A DNA stretch of 64,000 bases from Tellurirhabdus bombi (GTDB lineage: Bacteria; Bacteroidota; Bacteroidia; Cytophagales; Spirosomataceae): assembly GCF_021484805.1 (NCBI RefSeq), contig NZ_CP090557.1, positions 4,414,001 to 4,478,000 on the forward strand, read 5' to 3'. The notes below the pieces were generated by a model. That model worked only from the letters and a program-made list of their open reading frames with translations, did not search any database and was not told the origin of the DNA. Position 1 is the stretch's first letter; every line of letters begins with the position of its first letter. The position numbers were made by a program, and so were the translations under genes. Positions 33,551 through 42,089 of this stretch are shown here, one piece after another.

Positions 33551-33925
33551 ATGAAACGAATTTACTTTCTAAAATCGCTTTTTGTACCTATTTTCTTGGT
33601 TGTGGTTATCTCCTTGTCCTGCAAAAAGGAAAGTGATCTGAGTCCAAAGGAAGCCTGCGGCGTTCGTGATCCACTCAATAACCTGAAGTGGCTACGAAAG
33701 AAGATGGACCAGCTCCGGCAAGACAAAGAAGAAGCGATCACTACCGTTATACTCATTAAGGTCAACGGTCAGTCCTACATCCAGATTTATAAGAGCTATA
33801 TGTCCTGTAGCTATTGTACTTTATATACTTGTGAGGGTGATCCAGTTATCAACCAGCCAATGACCCAACCATTCGTTCAAGAGTTGATGAATCCAGCAAA
33901 CCGAACGACCCTCTGGCCAAAATAA
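33551..33925 (+). CDS. Orphan Cys-rich lipoprotein
   Basis: The 124-residue product starts with a lipoprotein signal (FLVVVISLSCKKESDLS). The mature part begins with ACGVRDPLNNLKWLRKKMDQL, a Bacteroidota lipoprotein motif in which a helix with DPL-x-x-L-x-WL follows a Cys, and then YIQIYKSYMSCSYCTLYTCEGD with clustered Cys. It ends FVQELMNPANRTTLWP. The general pattern (CGV-x-DPL-x-x-LPWL) occurs in many small Bacteroidota lipoproteins of unknown function. It starts 1 base after the preceding lipoprotein gene and ends 2 bases before the stop of a convergent gene, with no terminator visible. Confidence 0.65.
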   Translation: MKRIYFLKSLFVPIFLVVVISLSCKKESDLSPKEACGVRDPLNNLKWLRKKMDQLRQDKEEAITTVILIKVNGQSYIQIYKSYMSCSYCTLYTCEGDPVINQPMTQPFVQELMNPANRTTLWPK

Positions 33926-33927
33926 GG

Positions 33928-35025
33928 CTAAAAATTAACGCCTAGACGCACGTCAAACCCTTCAGCGACCTGTTTGTTGGCCTTTAGACCTACCCCCGCT
34001 ACTAACTGATCCGTAAACCGATACAGAAGCTGATAGCGCTGATAAATTACGTCGGAGTAAGGCTTGCCGGGATGAAGCAGGTTCCAGCCCATGTGTACGG
34101 CAAACGTATAGCGGCCCTGCCAAAGCTCATAGCCCGCCAGCAAAGCCAACTGACCGGAAGACGTTGTCAGGCTATCGCGGCGGATTGTTTCGCGCACGCT
34201 GCCGTCAGCAATGAGGTCAAACCCACCGGAAAGCGCGTGGAAACTGTTTAGGCGATACCCAGCCGTGAGTGTGCTGCCTAGCAAAGTACGCGGCAGTTCC
34301 GGGTGGCGGTCGGTCGCTTCCATCACCTTGATTGCTCCGAATGCCACCGCCCGGTAGGTCCAGCGCCGGTCGGGTTTGCGGCGCATCTGGTTCTGGTAAG
34401 CCGGAAAAGTGGTGGGCTGAGGATGATATTCCAGCCCCACCGACAAGGTCGGAAAATTCATTCCTTTGTTCGGCTTCCGAATCCCCCCGTTCGAAATGTG
34501 GTTGTAGTTTCCCGAAAGCACGAAATGCAGATTATTATTCAGGCGGTAATGCGCGCTAGCTCCTAACCCAACCAAGGCGCTGACAGGCAGGCTAAAAAAG
34601 ACATTTTCCGGATTCGTCTGGCTGTCGTAAATGCGTGTCAGGTAGGTAAAACCCGCCGTGATGCGCGCCGAGAAATAGAGCCGGCTCCGGTACGAAATTA
34701 AGGGTTCGAAATACCCACCCGCTCCAACGGTCTGGCCTAAAACGACCGGGTCGTTAAAGTTGTAATAGTTCACATACGCCCCGACGCGGGCAAAACAGTT
34801 GCACCGCTCCCAAGCCCGCCGACTCAGCGCCATTCGGCTGTAAGTCAGCTCAAACCCAATTGGCTTGGAGCCAGAAATAGACCTCAATTCGCTGGAATGA
34901 GGAATAATAAATCCCGAATGAATTTTGGCTCCTAAAACTCGGTTCACCGCGGTTGTGTCTGCCTGACTCAGCGCCGAAGCCGTTCCAAGAAAGTACAGAC
35001 ACAAACCAGCGAGAAACCACTTCAT
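33928..35025 (-). CDS. Acyloxyacyl-hydrolase/PagL-type lipid A deacylase
   Basis: The ATG at 35025 gives 365 residues with a signal peptide (WFLAGLCLYFLGTASALSQA). The first 200 residues fit an acyloxyacyl hydrolase (PagL-type) barrel: FELTYSRMALSRRAW and a His-Ser dyad in LSGNYNHISNGGIRKPN, the known PagL catalytic H-x-S-N motif. The second half resembles another outer-membrane beta domain. It probably removes an acyl chain from lipid A in the outer membrane. Upstream ATG candidates overlap the alcohol dehydrogenase stop (35028), so I reject them. It is likely co-transcribed with that gene, 2 bases apart. Confidence 0.78.
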   Translation of the reverse strand: MKWFLAGLCLYFLGTASALSQADTTAVNRVLGAKIHSGFIIPHSSELRSISGSKPIGFELTYSRMALSRRAWERCNCFARVGAYVNYYNFNDPVVLGQTVGAGGYFEPLISYRSRLYFSARITAGFTYLTRIYDSQTNPENVFFSLPVSALVGLGASAHYRLNNNLHFVLSGNYNHISNGGIRKPNKGMNFPTLSVGLEYHPQPTTFPAYQNQMRRKPDRRWTYRAVAFGAIKVMEATDRHPELPRTLLGSTLTAGYRLNSFHALSGGFDLIADGSVRETIRRDSLTTSSGQLALLAGYELWQGRYTFAVHMGWNLLHPGKPYSDVIYQRYQLLYRFTDQLVAGVGLKANKQVAEGFDVRLGVNF

Positions 35026-35027
35026 AC

Positions 35028-36059
35028 TTACGGTTTTAAGACCACTTTGATTAATCCGGGTTCTTTGGCGTAAAGCCGCTGAAACCAATCGGCCCCTTCA
35101 TCCAGCGGCACCTCAGCGCTCAAAATCGCTTCTACGTCAATTTTGCCCGAAGAGATTAACTGCAACGCCGCTTCGTATTCCCCGTTGATGGCGCAGGAAC
35201 CCTGCAACCGCAACTGCCGGGTTACGACGGCCTGCAACGGAATTTCGACTTTGGGTGCCAGATTACCGACCAGTGTCACCGTTGCCCCTTTGCGTACGCA
35301 ATCGATGGCCAAATTAACCGTAGCACCGGCACCCACGACTTCAAAAGCGACATCCGCCCCCCGCCCTTGGGTCAGTTCCTGAACGCGGGCGGCCACGTTA
35401 TCCGTTTTCGGATTCAGCGTATCGGTGGCACCCAGTTGGCGGGCCAATTCCAGCTTGTTGTCTTCCAGATCGACGGCAATTATGCGGCTACAACCAGCTA
35501 TCTTCAACGCCTGAATCACGAATAAGCCAATCATGCCCGCTCCAACCACCACCGCCGAATCGTTCACGGTTAGCGGCGTCAGGCTTAAGGCGTGCAACGC
35601 CACCGCCACGGGCTCGACCAGGGCGGCCTGCGTAAAGCTAACGTTGTCGGGAATGGCATACAGAATGTGTTGCGGCACCGTGATAAATTCCGCGAAAGCG
35701 CCCTGACGCCGAAAATCGGGCGTTGAGACGCCCAGCACTTCCCGGCCATCGCTGAGGTTGTACATGCCCCGGCGGCTAAACCAATCGTCAAGCGCGTACA
35801 CCGTCGAATCGAAGGTCACGCGATCACCTACTTCCCAGCCTTTCACCGCATCACCCACTTCCACGATGATGCCCGACGCTTCGTGCCCCATCACAATCGG
35901 CGGAATCCGGCGGCCACTGCTGCCGTCCATGCCGTGGACATCGCTGCCGCAAATCCCAACGGCCTGTACTTTTACCAATACTTCGTGGCTGGCCGGTTTT
36001 GGCTGCGGCAAATCCTGTAATTCAAAGTGCTTATATTCCGTTAAAACGAGTGCTTTCAT
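35028..36059 (-). CDS. Zinc-dependent medium-chain dehydrogenase lacking structural zinc ligands
   Basis: The 343-residue protein is a medium-chain dehydrogenase of the sorbitol/galactitol-1-phosphate type. Catalytic zinc ligands are present: Cys37 (VGICGSDVHG), His59-Glu60 (MGHEASG) and Glu149 (VEPVAVALH). The NAD fold VVGAGMIGLFVIQALK is intact. The four Cys of the structural zinc loop, expected near residues 89, 92, 95 and 103, are Ala, Asp, Ser and Ser (VTFDSTVYALDDWF then SRRGMYNLSD). It oxidises an unknown alcohol or sugar. Its ATG follows a partial copy of the intergenic repeat, and mcrB lies 61 bases upstream. Confidence 0.9.
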   Translation of the reverse strand: MKALVLTEYKHFELQDLPQPKPASHEVLVKVQAVGICGSDVHGMDGSSGRRIPPIVMGHEASGIIVEVGDAVKGWEVGDRVTFDSTVYALDDWFSRRGMYNLSDGREVLGVSTPDFRRQGAFAEFITVPQHILYAIPDNVSFTQAALVEPVAVALHALSLTPLTVNDSAVVVGAGMIGLFVIQALKIAGCSRIIAVDLEDNKLELARQLGATDTLNPKTDNVAARVQELTQGRGADVAFEVVGAGATVNLAIDCVRKGATVTLVGNLAPKVEIPLQAVVTRQLRLQGSCAINGEYEAALQLISSGKIDVEAILSAEVPLDEGADWFQRLYAKEPGLIKVVLKP

Positions 36060-36100
36060 GGTTTATAAAGAGCGAAAGTGATAAAGAGTGAAAGGCGCTT
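36060..36100. repeat. Partial intergenic repeat at the dehydrogenase start
   Basis: Next to the dehydrogenase ATG is TTTATAAAGAGCGAAAGTGA and AAAGAGTGAAAGG, the same purine module as at 18653 and 20425, with the same distance to the start codon. It spans only about 40 bases and lacks the GC-rich block. Confidence 0.55.
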
Positions 36101-36119
36101 TACGCATCCAATCTTTCTC

Positions 36120-37706
36120 TCAAGGTTTTTGATACATCAAAATAAACGCCTCTTTTGGAATGCCTTCGTACGCCTGACGCTGCAAATTCGGATTAATTTC
36201 GTAGGTCGTTACGTCCTCATAGGCGTCGGGCTCCTCCCCAAACAAGTCTTTGGATAAAGCAGCGGTATACTTCCGTTTTACCCATACAAGTTTCTGATCG
36301 GGCAATTTCCCCCAAGCGGCGTTATCTCCTAAAACTAACTGAATTTTCCGCCAATCGTTGTAAAAATACTCCTGTAACAACGGAATAATTTTATCCCGAA
36401 AAACAGCGCACAAGTCCGGTAGCGTCTGTACGGCCAGCAGGTAAGCGTGTCCAATCTGGTGGTCGCGGTCGTACAGGTATTCGATGCGATTGTTAATTAC
36501 CCGAAGCAATTCTTTCAAATCAACTTCCTCAATAACAGGCAGTAAAGCAGGCTCTGGCAAACGTTCGGTAAAGCTAAATCGCCGCCGCAGGGCAATATCC
36601 AGCAAGGCAATCGACCGGTCGGCGGTATTCATGGTGGCCACTACGTACAAGTTCAGCGGAACGCCAAACCGCTCGCCAGAATACGGCAATGTCAGGTGCA
36701 AACTATCTTCAGCACCTAACCGTTTGTTGTCTTCGAGCAAGGTGATTAGTTCTCCAAAAACGTTGGAAATATTAGCGCGGTTGATCTCGTCGATGACCAG
36801 AAAATGCACCGGTGCTTTCCCTAATTTTAGCTGTCGATTTTCGGCAGAATCGTTCAGACAATCACCCATTCCCCCATACCCCGCCAACTGAATGGCTTTG
36901 ACACAAGCCTGGTAAAAAATGCCTTTACGCACCCGGTAATCTACCTGTCCGCCCCGCACTTCGGGTCGGATGCCTTCTACAAATTCCTCGTAGCCAAACG
37001 AGGGGTGAAACGTTACCCAGTCAGAGGAATACGGCTGAATTAATTGCTGAACGGCGTAGGTTTTCCCCGTACCCGGCGGACCGTAGTAAACCAGGCTGCG
37101 CGGTATACTTGGCTGAACAACAGCATTTTCTGCGTAGGCCACCTCGGGTTCTTCCACCGTCATTGAACGCGACTCGGCCAACGATGGATCAACGGTCAGC
37201 CGCAGAATTTCGCTCAGGTACGCTTCGTCTTCGGCAGCTTTGTACATCTCCGCGTTATGCCGGTACGTATGCGGCCCACGTTTGGCGCTTTCGACCAATT
37301 CCAGCAGGCAATCTTCCCAGCACCGCCGCAAAACCGGATGGTTTAGCAAATGCATGTCCGATTGCCCGATCACCACCGACACGTACGGCGACTTTTCCGA
37401 AAGCGGCACAAAATCAATCTCCGACAGGCCCGTGAGCTGATCCCGGCAGCTATTTTTAATGGTTAGCCAGAATTCCGTTTCCCCCCGCCGTGGCTGGTGC
37501 AAGCGCAAGGCCCAGAAAAAATTAATGTTAGCGGCAATCCCCTTTAAATCTTTTCGGGTTACTAATGCTAACCGATTGTCGCCATTTGGTACATTTATTA
37601 AATCAATTAGCTCTTTCAATAATCCGAAAAAGCGGCGAATCGATTCTGGATTTCGGATCTCCCGAAGCTTTTCTAGTAAAAGTTGTCGCTGTTCCTGGTG
37701 ACCCAT
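36120..37706 (-). CDS. mcrB: McrB-like AAA+ GTPase
   Basis: McrB is the GTP-driven motor of the McrBC modified-DNA restriction system. The 528-residue protein has Walker A GPPGTGKT (209-216), Walker B FLVIDEINRANIS (302-315), the McrB-specific MNTADRS (359-365), and IALRRRF. About 200 N-terminal residues form a separate domain that should recognise modified DNA; I cannot assign it to a named family. The C-terminus has the usual small helical region. The usual gene order mcrB-mcrC is broken: the gene after it is a dehydrogenase, and mcrC lies 5 kb further on. Confidence 0.88.
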   Translation of the reverse strand: MGHQEQRQLLLEKLREIRNPESIRRFFGLLKELIDLINVPNGDNRLALVTRKDLKGIAANINFFWALRLHQPRRGETEFWLTIKNSCRDQLTGLSEIDFVPLSEKSPYVSVVIGQSDMHLLNHPVLRRCWEDCLLELVESAKRGPHTYRHNAEMYKAAEDEAYLSEILRLTVDPSLAESRSMTVEEPEVAYAENAVVQPSIPRSLVYYGPPGTGKTYAVQQLIQPYSSDWVTFHPSFGYEEFVEGIRPEVRGGQVDYRVRKGIFYQACVKAIQLAGYGGMGDCLNDSAENRQLKLGKAPVHFLVIDEINRANISNVFGELITLLEDNKRLGAEDSLHLTLPYSGERFGVPLNLYVVATMNTADRSIALLDIALRRRFSFTERLPEPALLPVIEEVDLKELLRVINNRIEYLYDRDHQIGHAYLLAVQTLPDLCAVFRDKIIPLLQEYFYNDWRKIQLVLGDNAAWGKLPDQKLVWVKRKYTAALSKDLFGEEPDAYEDVTTYEINPNLQRQAYEGIPKEAFILMYQKP

Positions 37707-37784
37707 GCTCTAATTTAGTGTCCAACAAGTATAATGATCGCGAATGATAGATATAACAGTAATCCCTCTACTTCCTCTATCTAT

Positions 37785-38642
37785 ATGCTAAAAAATAAAT
37801 TTCTTGTTATCGGGCTGATTGGTAGCCTATCGGCTTGCCAACTGGCTACGAAAGAAATAACGGATCGGGTTTGCCTCCTGACCAATGCCACCGAACAGGT
37901 TGTTCAGGGCGGAAAAACCATTACGTCTGGTCAGCAAACTGTTGTATTTAACATTCAGGGCCAGCCTACCGATTTTACCGAAAAGCGGAACGGTCAGGAT
38001 GTTCATTTTTCGATTGAGTACCAGGGCCAGTCCGCCGTTCATGCCTATCTGACGGGTAAGCCTGATCAACAGGTTACGTTCTTCTACAATGCTGAGAATA
38101 AAATGTCGAAAGCCATTTATTACAGCAAAAATATTGAGCAAGCCATCTATACTTTTGTCTACGACAATGGCCGCATCAACAGCCTGAATGAAGTCAGAAA
38201 GGCCGATTTACAGGCCAACCAGCCCGCTAATCGCACGTTTCAGTTTGTGCGCGACGACAAACACAATGTCATCCAGCAAACCCTGACGACGACCGTTCCG
38301 GGCCAGTTGCAAACGCAGGAAGAATGGCAATTCAAAATGGGTTCGTTGTTGCACCGCAGCCCCTACGCCGACTTTAGCCAATCGCCTATTTTCCTGGTTC
38401 TTTCCATGGCCAATAACCCAGGTGAGGTCTTGCCCGCCCGCTTTCTTCAGGTCAATGATTTTGTTTCCTACGAGCGAAAACTGCTGCGAACCAACAACCC
38501 TGTTTTGCTGGAATCAGCGACGTGTCAGGCGGAATACGACGCATTCAACAACCCCGTCCGCCGGACAATCGAGCAGGTTATCCACCCCAATACCCAAACC
38601 CAACGCGCTACCCAGACCTTCGCTTATAACTGCTCAGAATAA
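37785..38642 (+). CDS. Hypothetical lipoprotein
   Basis: The ATG at 37785 gives 285 residues with a lipoprotein signal (MLKNKFLVIGLIGSLSACQL); upstream in-frame Met codons would add charged residues before it. The mature part is beta-rich with repeats of the type FFYNAENKMSKAIYYSKN and QLQTQEEWQF, a pattern like RHS/YD-type or DUF4595-type beta meanders often seen in Bacteroidota lipoproteins. I assign no function. It converges with the FAD-linked dehydrogenase gene 15 bases away. Confidence 0.65.
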   Translation: MLKNKFLVIGLIGSLSACQLATKEITDRVCLLTNATEQVVQGGKTITSGQQTVVFNIQGQPTDFTEKRNGQDVHFSIEYQGQSAVHAYLTGKPDQQVTFFYNAENKMSKAIYYSKNIEQAIYTFVYDNGRINSLNEVRKADLQANQPANRTFQFVRDDKHNVIQQTLTTTVPGQLQTQEEWQFKMGSLLHRSPYADFSQSPIFLVLSMANNPGEVLPARFLQVNDFVSYERKLLRTNNPVLLESATCQAEYDAFNNPVRRTIEQVIHPNTQTQRATQTFAYNCSE

Positions 38643-38657
38643 TTTGGTAACACATTG

Positions 38658-41657
38658 TTAATTAATCAGACTCTCGTACAGAATCTCGGCGGGGTGCTTG
38701 GCAATCCGGCCCGTTCCGTCCTTGATCTGGTGGCGGCAACTCGTTCCGGGGGCGGCAATCAGCACGCTTTCCGGCTGCTGCCGAACGGTGGGAAACAAGA
38801 CCAGTTCGCCTACCTGCATCGACAGCGTATAATGCTCCGACTCATACCCAAAAGAACCCGCCATTCCGCAACATCCCGACGGAATGAGTTGTACTTCGTA
38901 ATTTTTCGGTAGAGACAGCATTTTTTTAGTAGCGACCAACGACGAAAGTGCCTTCTGGTGGCAATGTCCGTGCAGCTTAATTAGACGCTTTTCGCTCGTA
39001 AAAAGCGTTTTATCAATCCGTTTCGCATCAATTTCCCGCGCGATAAATTCATCCACTAACAGGGCATTGCGGCCAATTTGCTGCGCATCCGCCTTGAGCG
39101 AATCGCCCACCAGATCGGGATATTCGTCGCGGAAAGTCAGAATCGCGGAAGGCTCAATGCCGACCAAGGGGGTGTCGTCCGTAATCAATTTGGCTAAAGA
39201 TGTTACGTTCCGGGTGGCAATCTTTTGCGCCTCTTTCACCAACCCTTTCGACAGATACGTTCGGCCACTTTCCACGTGTTCGGGTATTAGCACCTGATAG
39301 CCCAGCCGTTCCAGCAACAACACCGTTTTCTGCCCAACTTCCACATCGTTGTAATTGGTAAACTCGTCGCAGAAAAGGTAAACGGTGGGTCCCTGACCAC
39401 GTACCTCGCTCTTTTTTCGGCCCGAAAACCACTTCTTCAGGGTCGTTCCGGCCAAGTGGGGCATGGTTCGGTCCGGGTGAAAACCCACTGTTTTGTTGGC
39501 CAACCGCCGCAGGCTGGGCGTGTTGTAGATGGCGTTGTAGGCCCAGGGCGCCAGACTGGCCAGGGACATCAATTTGGTAAAATTCCCAATCAACCGAGTG
39601 CGCGTCGAAGCGCCTACTTTCTCGTTGTATTCGTTGATAAATTCAGCCTTCATCTTGGCCATGTCAACGCTGGACGGGCATTCGGCTTTGCAGCCTTTGC
39701 AGGACAGGCACAGATCCAAAACTTCCTTTACAGTGTCGTAATCGTACTTGGATCGTTCGGTAGGGTTGGTATAAAAATGCCGCAGGATATTCGCCCGGGC
39801 GCGGGTGGTTTCTTTTTCGTTGCGGGTCGCCATGTAGCTGGGACACATCGTACCGCCCGTAATGTGGGTTTTGCGGCAGTCGCCGGAGCCGCTGCATTTT
39901 TCCGCCAGATTCAAGATTCCCTCATCCGCCGAAAAATCAAAAACGGTGTTGACGAAAGGCGTTTTCTGGTTTGATTCGGCAACATCCGCTTCGTAGCGCA
40001 AAAACTCATTCATCGGCGGGGTATCCACAATTTTGCCGGGATTGAAAATTTTCTGCGGGTCCCACGTACGCTTAATGTCCTGCACCAGTTTAAACGCCGC
40101 TTCGCCAATCATAAACGGAATAAATTCACCCCGCAAGCGGCCATCGCCGTGCTCCCCCGACAACGATCCGCCGTATTTCTTCACCAGCGCCGCCGTATCA
40201 GCCAGCAAAGCGCGAAATTTCTTCCGACCTTCTACTGATTTCAGGTTAATCAGGGGTAAAACGTGCAGTTCGCCCGCACCGGCATGGGCCGAATATTCCA
40301 GCGCCAGACCGTGTTTTTCGGCGGCCATGTGCTCCAATTCGTCGATGTAATTCGGCAAATCGCGCACATCAACCGCGCAATCTTCAATCAGGTTAACCGG
40401 CTTATCATCGCCCGGCACATTATACATAATGCTCAAACCCGCCTTCCGCAGGTTCCAGGCTTTTTTGGCGTCTTCGCCGTGCAATACCGGAAAGGCATAG
40501 CCGAGGTTGGCTTCTTTTAACGCAAAAATCAGGTTATCAACCTTTCTGGCCAAGGTTGCGGCCTCTTCTGCAAAAAACTCGACCATCAGAATCGCTTTGG
40601 GATCGCCCTGAACAAAATCGCGGTTTTTGGCCTGCTCGATGTTGGTTTTGGTTAATTGCAGGATGTAGTCATCAACCAGTTCGGAGGCGTAGCAACCATG
40701 TTCGAGAGCCACCAAATTCGCTTCCAGCGACTGCCGGATTGTCTGGGTATGGACGCACACGAGCGCACTTTCTTTCGGCGGCAATGGCAGTAAAGCCAGC
40801 TTCGCCTCAGTGATGAAACAGAGCGTCCCCTCCGACCCCGCAATGAGGCGACAGAAATTAAAGGTTTTTTCCCCCGCCAGATCGTTCAGCGGAATTGGTT
40901 CAAAAAAGGGCAACAAAGCGTCCAGAGCGTAGCCTGTATTTCGCCGGGTGATGGTTGGTTTGGGAAAGCCTTCCCGAATCAGTTGCTGCTTGTCGGCTTC
41001 TCCAAGCATATCGTCAATATGCTGATAAAGCTGCTGCTCCAGAGGGCTGGCAACGTCCTGACCGGCGCACTTCGCCCGAAATTCGGCTTCCGTGAGGCTC
41101 CGAAATTCAACCTCGCTCCCATCGCTCAACAGGGCCTTAACGCTGACCAGGTGATCGCGGGTGCTGCCCCAGACGATGGAATGCAAGCCACAGGAATTGT
41201 TCCCAATCATGCCGCCAATCATGGCGCGGCTGGCCGTCGACGTTTCTGGACCAAACATAAGCCCGTGGTCTTTCACACCCGCGTTCAGATCATCCCGAAT
41301 AACGCCCGGCTGCACACGCACCCATTGCTCCTGCGCATTGATTTCCAGAATATTCGTAAAGTAATTGGAAATATCGACAACAATACCGCTCCCCACCACC
41401 TGCCCCGCCAGCGACGTTCCGGCGGCCCTTGGAATCAGTGACGTTTTGTGTTCCTGCGCAAATTGGATCAAATGGCGGATGTCATCCACCGTTTTCGGAA
41501 CGGCTACCGCCAGCGGTTTTTCCTGGTAGACAGAAGCATCCGTTGCGTACAGCCACCGCATGGCTTCGTGCCGGTACGACTCATCAAAGTAGAGATCGCC
41601 CGACATGGCCGCATTCAACGCGTCAAAAGGCAGGGTTTTATGATTTAGGCGAAACAT
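38658..41657 (-). CDS. FAD- and Fe-S-containing D-2-hydroxyacid dehydrogenase (YdiJ type)
   Basis: The 999-residue protein joins three modules. Residues about 30-560 are a PCMH-type FAD-binding oxidase (SLIPRAAGTSLAGQVVGSG, GGMIGNNSCGLHS, GSEGTLCFITEA and the lactate/glycolate oxidase C-domain SGEHGDGRLRGEF). Residues about 590-690 carry Fe-S cysteines (CSGSGDCRK, CLSCKGCKAECPSS). Residues about 770-990 are a CCG heterodisulphide-type domain (HGHCHQKAL, PSGCCGMAGSFGYE). E. coli YdiJ, of the same architecture, oxidises D-2-hydroxyglutarate. The substrate here (D-lactate or D-2-hydroxyglutarate) is unproved. It passes electrons to the membrane chain. Confidence 0.92.
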   Translation of the reverse strand: MFRLNHKTLPFDALNAAMSGDLYFDESYRHEAMRWLYATDASVYQEKPLAVAVPKTVDDIRHLIQFAQEHKTSLIPRAAGTSLAGQVVGSGIVVDISNYFTNILEINAQEQWVRVQPGVIRDDLNAGVKDHGLMFGPETSTASRAMIGGMIGNNSCGLHSIVWGSTRDHLVSVKALLSDGSEVEFRSLTEAEFRAKCAGQDVASPLEQQLYQHIDDMLGEADKQQLIREGFPKPTITRRNTGYALDALLPFFEPIPLNDLAGEKTFNFCRLIAGSEGTLCFITEAKLALLPLPPKESALVCVHTQTIRQSLEANLVALEHGCYASELVDDYILQLTKTNIEQAKNRDFVQGDPKAILMVEFFAEEAATLARKVDNLIFALKEANLGYAFPVLHGEDAKKAWNLRKAGLSIMYNVPGDDKPVNLIEDCAVDVRDLPNYIDELEHMAAEKHGLALEYSAHAGAGELHVLPLINLKSVEGRKKFRALLADTAALVKKYGGSLSGEHGDGRLRGEFIPFMIGEAAFKLVQDIKRTWDPQKIFNPGKIVDTPPMNEFLRYEADVAESNQKTPFVNTVFDFSADEGILNLAEKCSGSGDCRKTHITGGTMCPSYMATRNEKETTRARANILRHFYTNPTERSKYDYDTVKEVLDLCLSCKGCKAECPSSVDMAKMKAEFINEYNEKVGASTRTRLIGNFTKLMSLASLAPWAYNAIYNTPSLRRLANKTVGFHPDRTMPHLAGTTLKKWFSGRKKSEVRGQGPTVYLFCDEFTNYNDVEVGQKTVLLLERLGYQVLIPEHVESGRTYLSKGLVKEAQKIATRNVTSLAKLITDDTPLVGIEPSAILTFRDEYPDLVGDSLKADAQQIGRNALLVDEFIAREIDAKRIDKTLFTSEKRLIKLHGHCHQKALSSLVATKKMLSLPKNYEVQLIPSGCCGMAGSFGYESEHYTLSMQVGELVLFPTVRQQPESVLIAAPGTSCRHQIKDGTGRIAKHPAEILYESLIN

Positions 41658-41845
41658 AGAGCAAGTCGAAATAGACTAGTAAAATTACGCTAAAACCGTA
41701 AAAATACTGCCTAAATGCCCGTCTCTTCCTGACGTTTGTTGGCGCGGGTAAGCCAATAAATAAATTAATGACAAACCAATCGGCCATTTCGGGCAAGCTC
41801 TAGTTGTATAGGGAATGTGAACTGATTCCATAAAACAATATAAAT

Positions 41846-42031
41846 ATGAGCTTGAAACGTGTGTTGGGCCTCCTCCTGACGGTGGCCGGTCTGATTGGAT
41901 TGATTTACGGGGCGATGGATCTGACCAGCGGTGGCGTTGCCCGCGCCTCGCTGGTTTACCTGGTTTTGGGAGGTATTTTCTTCTTCTCCGGCATTGGCCT
42001 GATTCGTGGGACCAAGGACGAAGCTTTGTAA
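41846..42031 (+). CDS. Small two-helix membrane protein
   Basis: The 61-residue product has two hydrophobic helices (about residues 5-24 and 34-53) separated by a short loop (DLTSGGVARA) and ends with a charged tail (RGTKDEAL). The size and pattern fit many unnamed Bacteroidota inner-membrane proteins. It stands alone after 188 bases without a gene and is followed by a 36-bp palindromic terminator. Function unknown. Confidence 0.6.
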   Translation: MSLKRVLGLLLTVAGLIGLIYGAMDLTSGGVARASLVYLVLGGIFFFSGIGLIRGTKDEAL

Positions 42032-42050
42032 ACAGATTTCCGGAAACTAT

Positions 42051-42086
42051 AATGCCATTCGGTGGACATGTCCACCGAATGGCATT
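42051..42086. terminator. 36-bp perfect palindrome between convergent genes
   Basis: AATGCCATTCGGTGGACA is followed directly by its reverse complement, giving an 18-bp stem with no true loop. It lies 19 bases after the small membrane gene and 3 bases before the stop of the minus-strand gene. T-rich bases flank it only weakly. Confidence 0.75.
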
Positions 42087-42089
42087 GCT

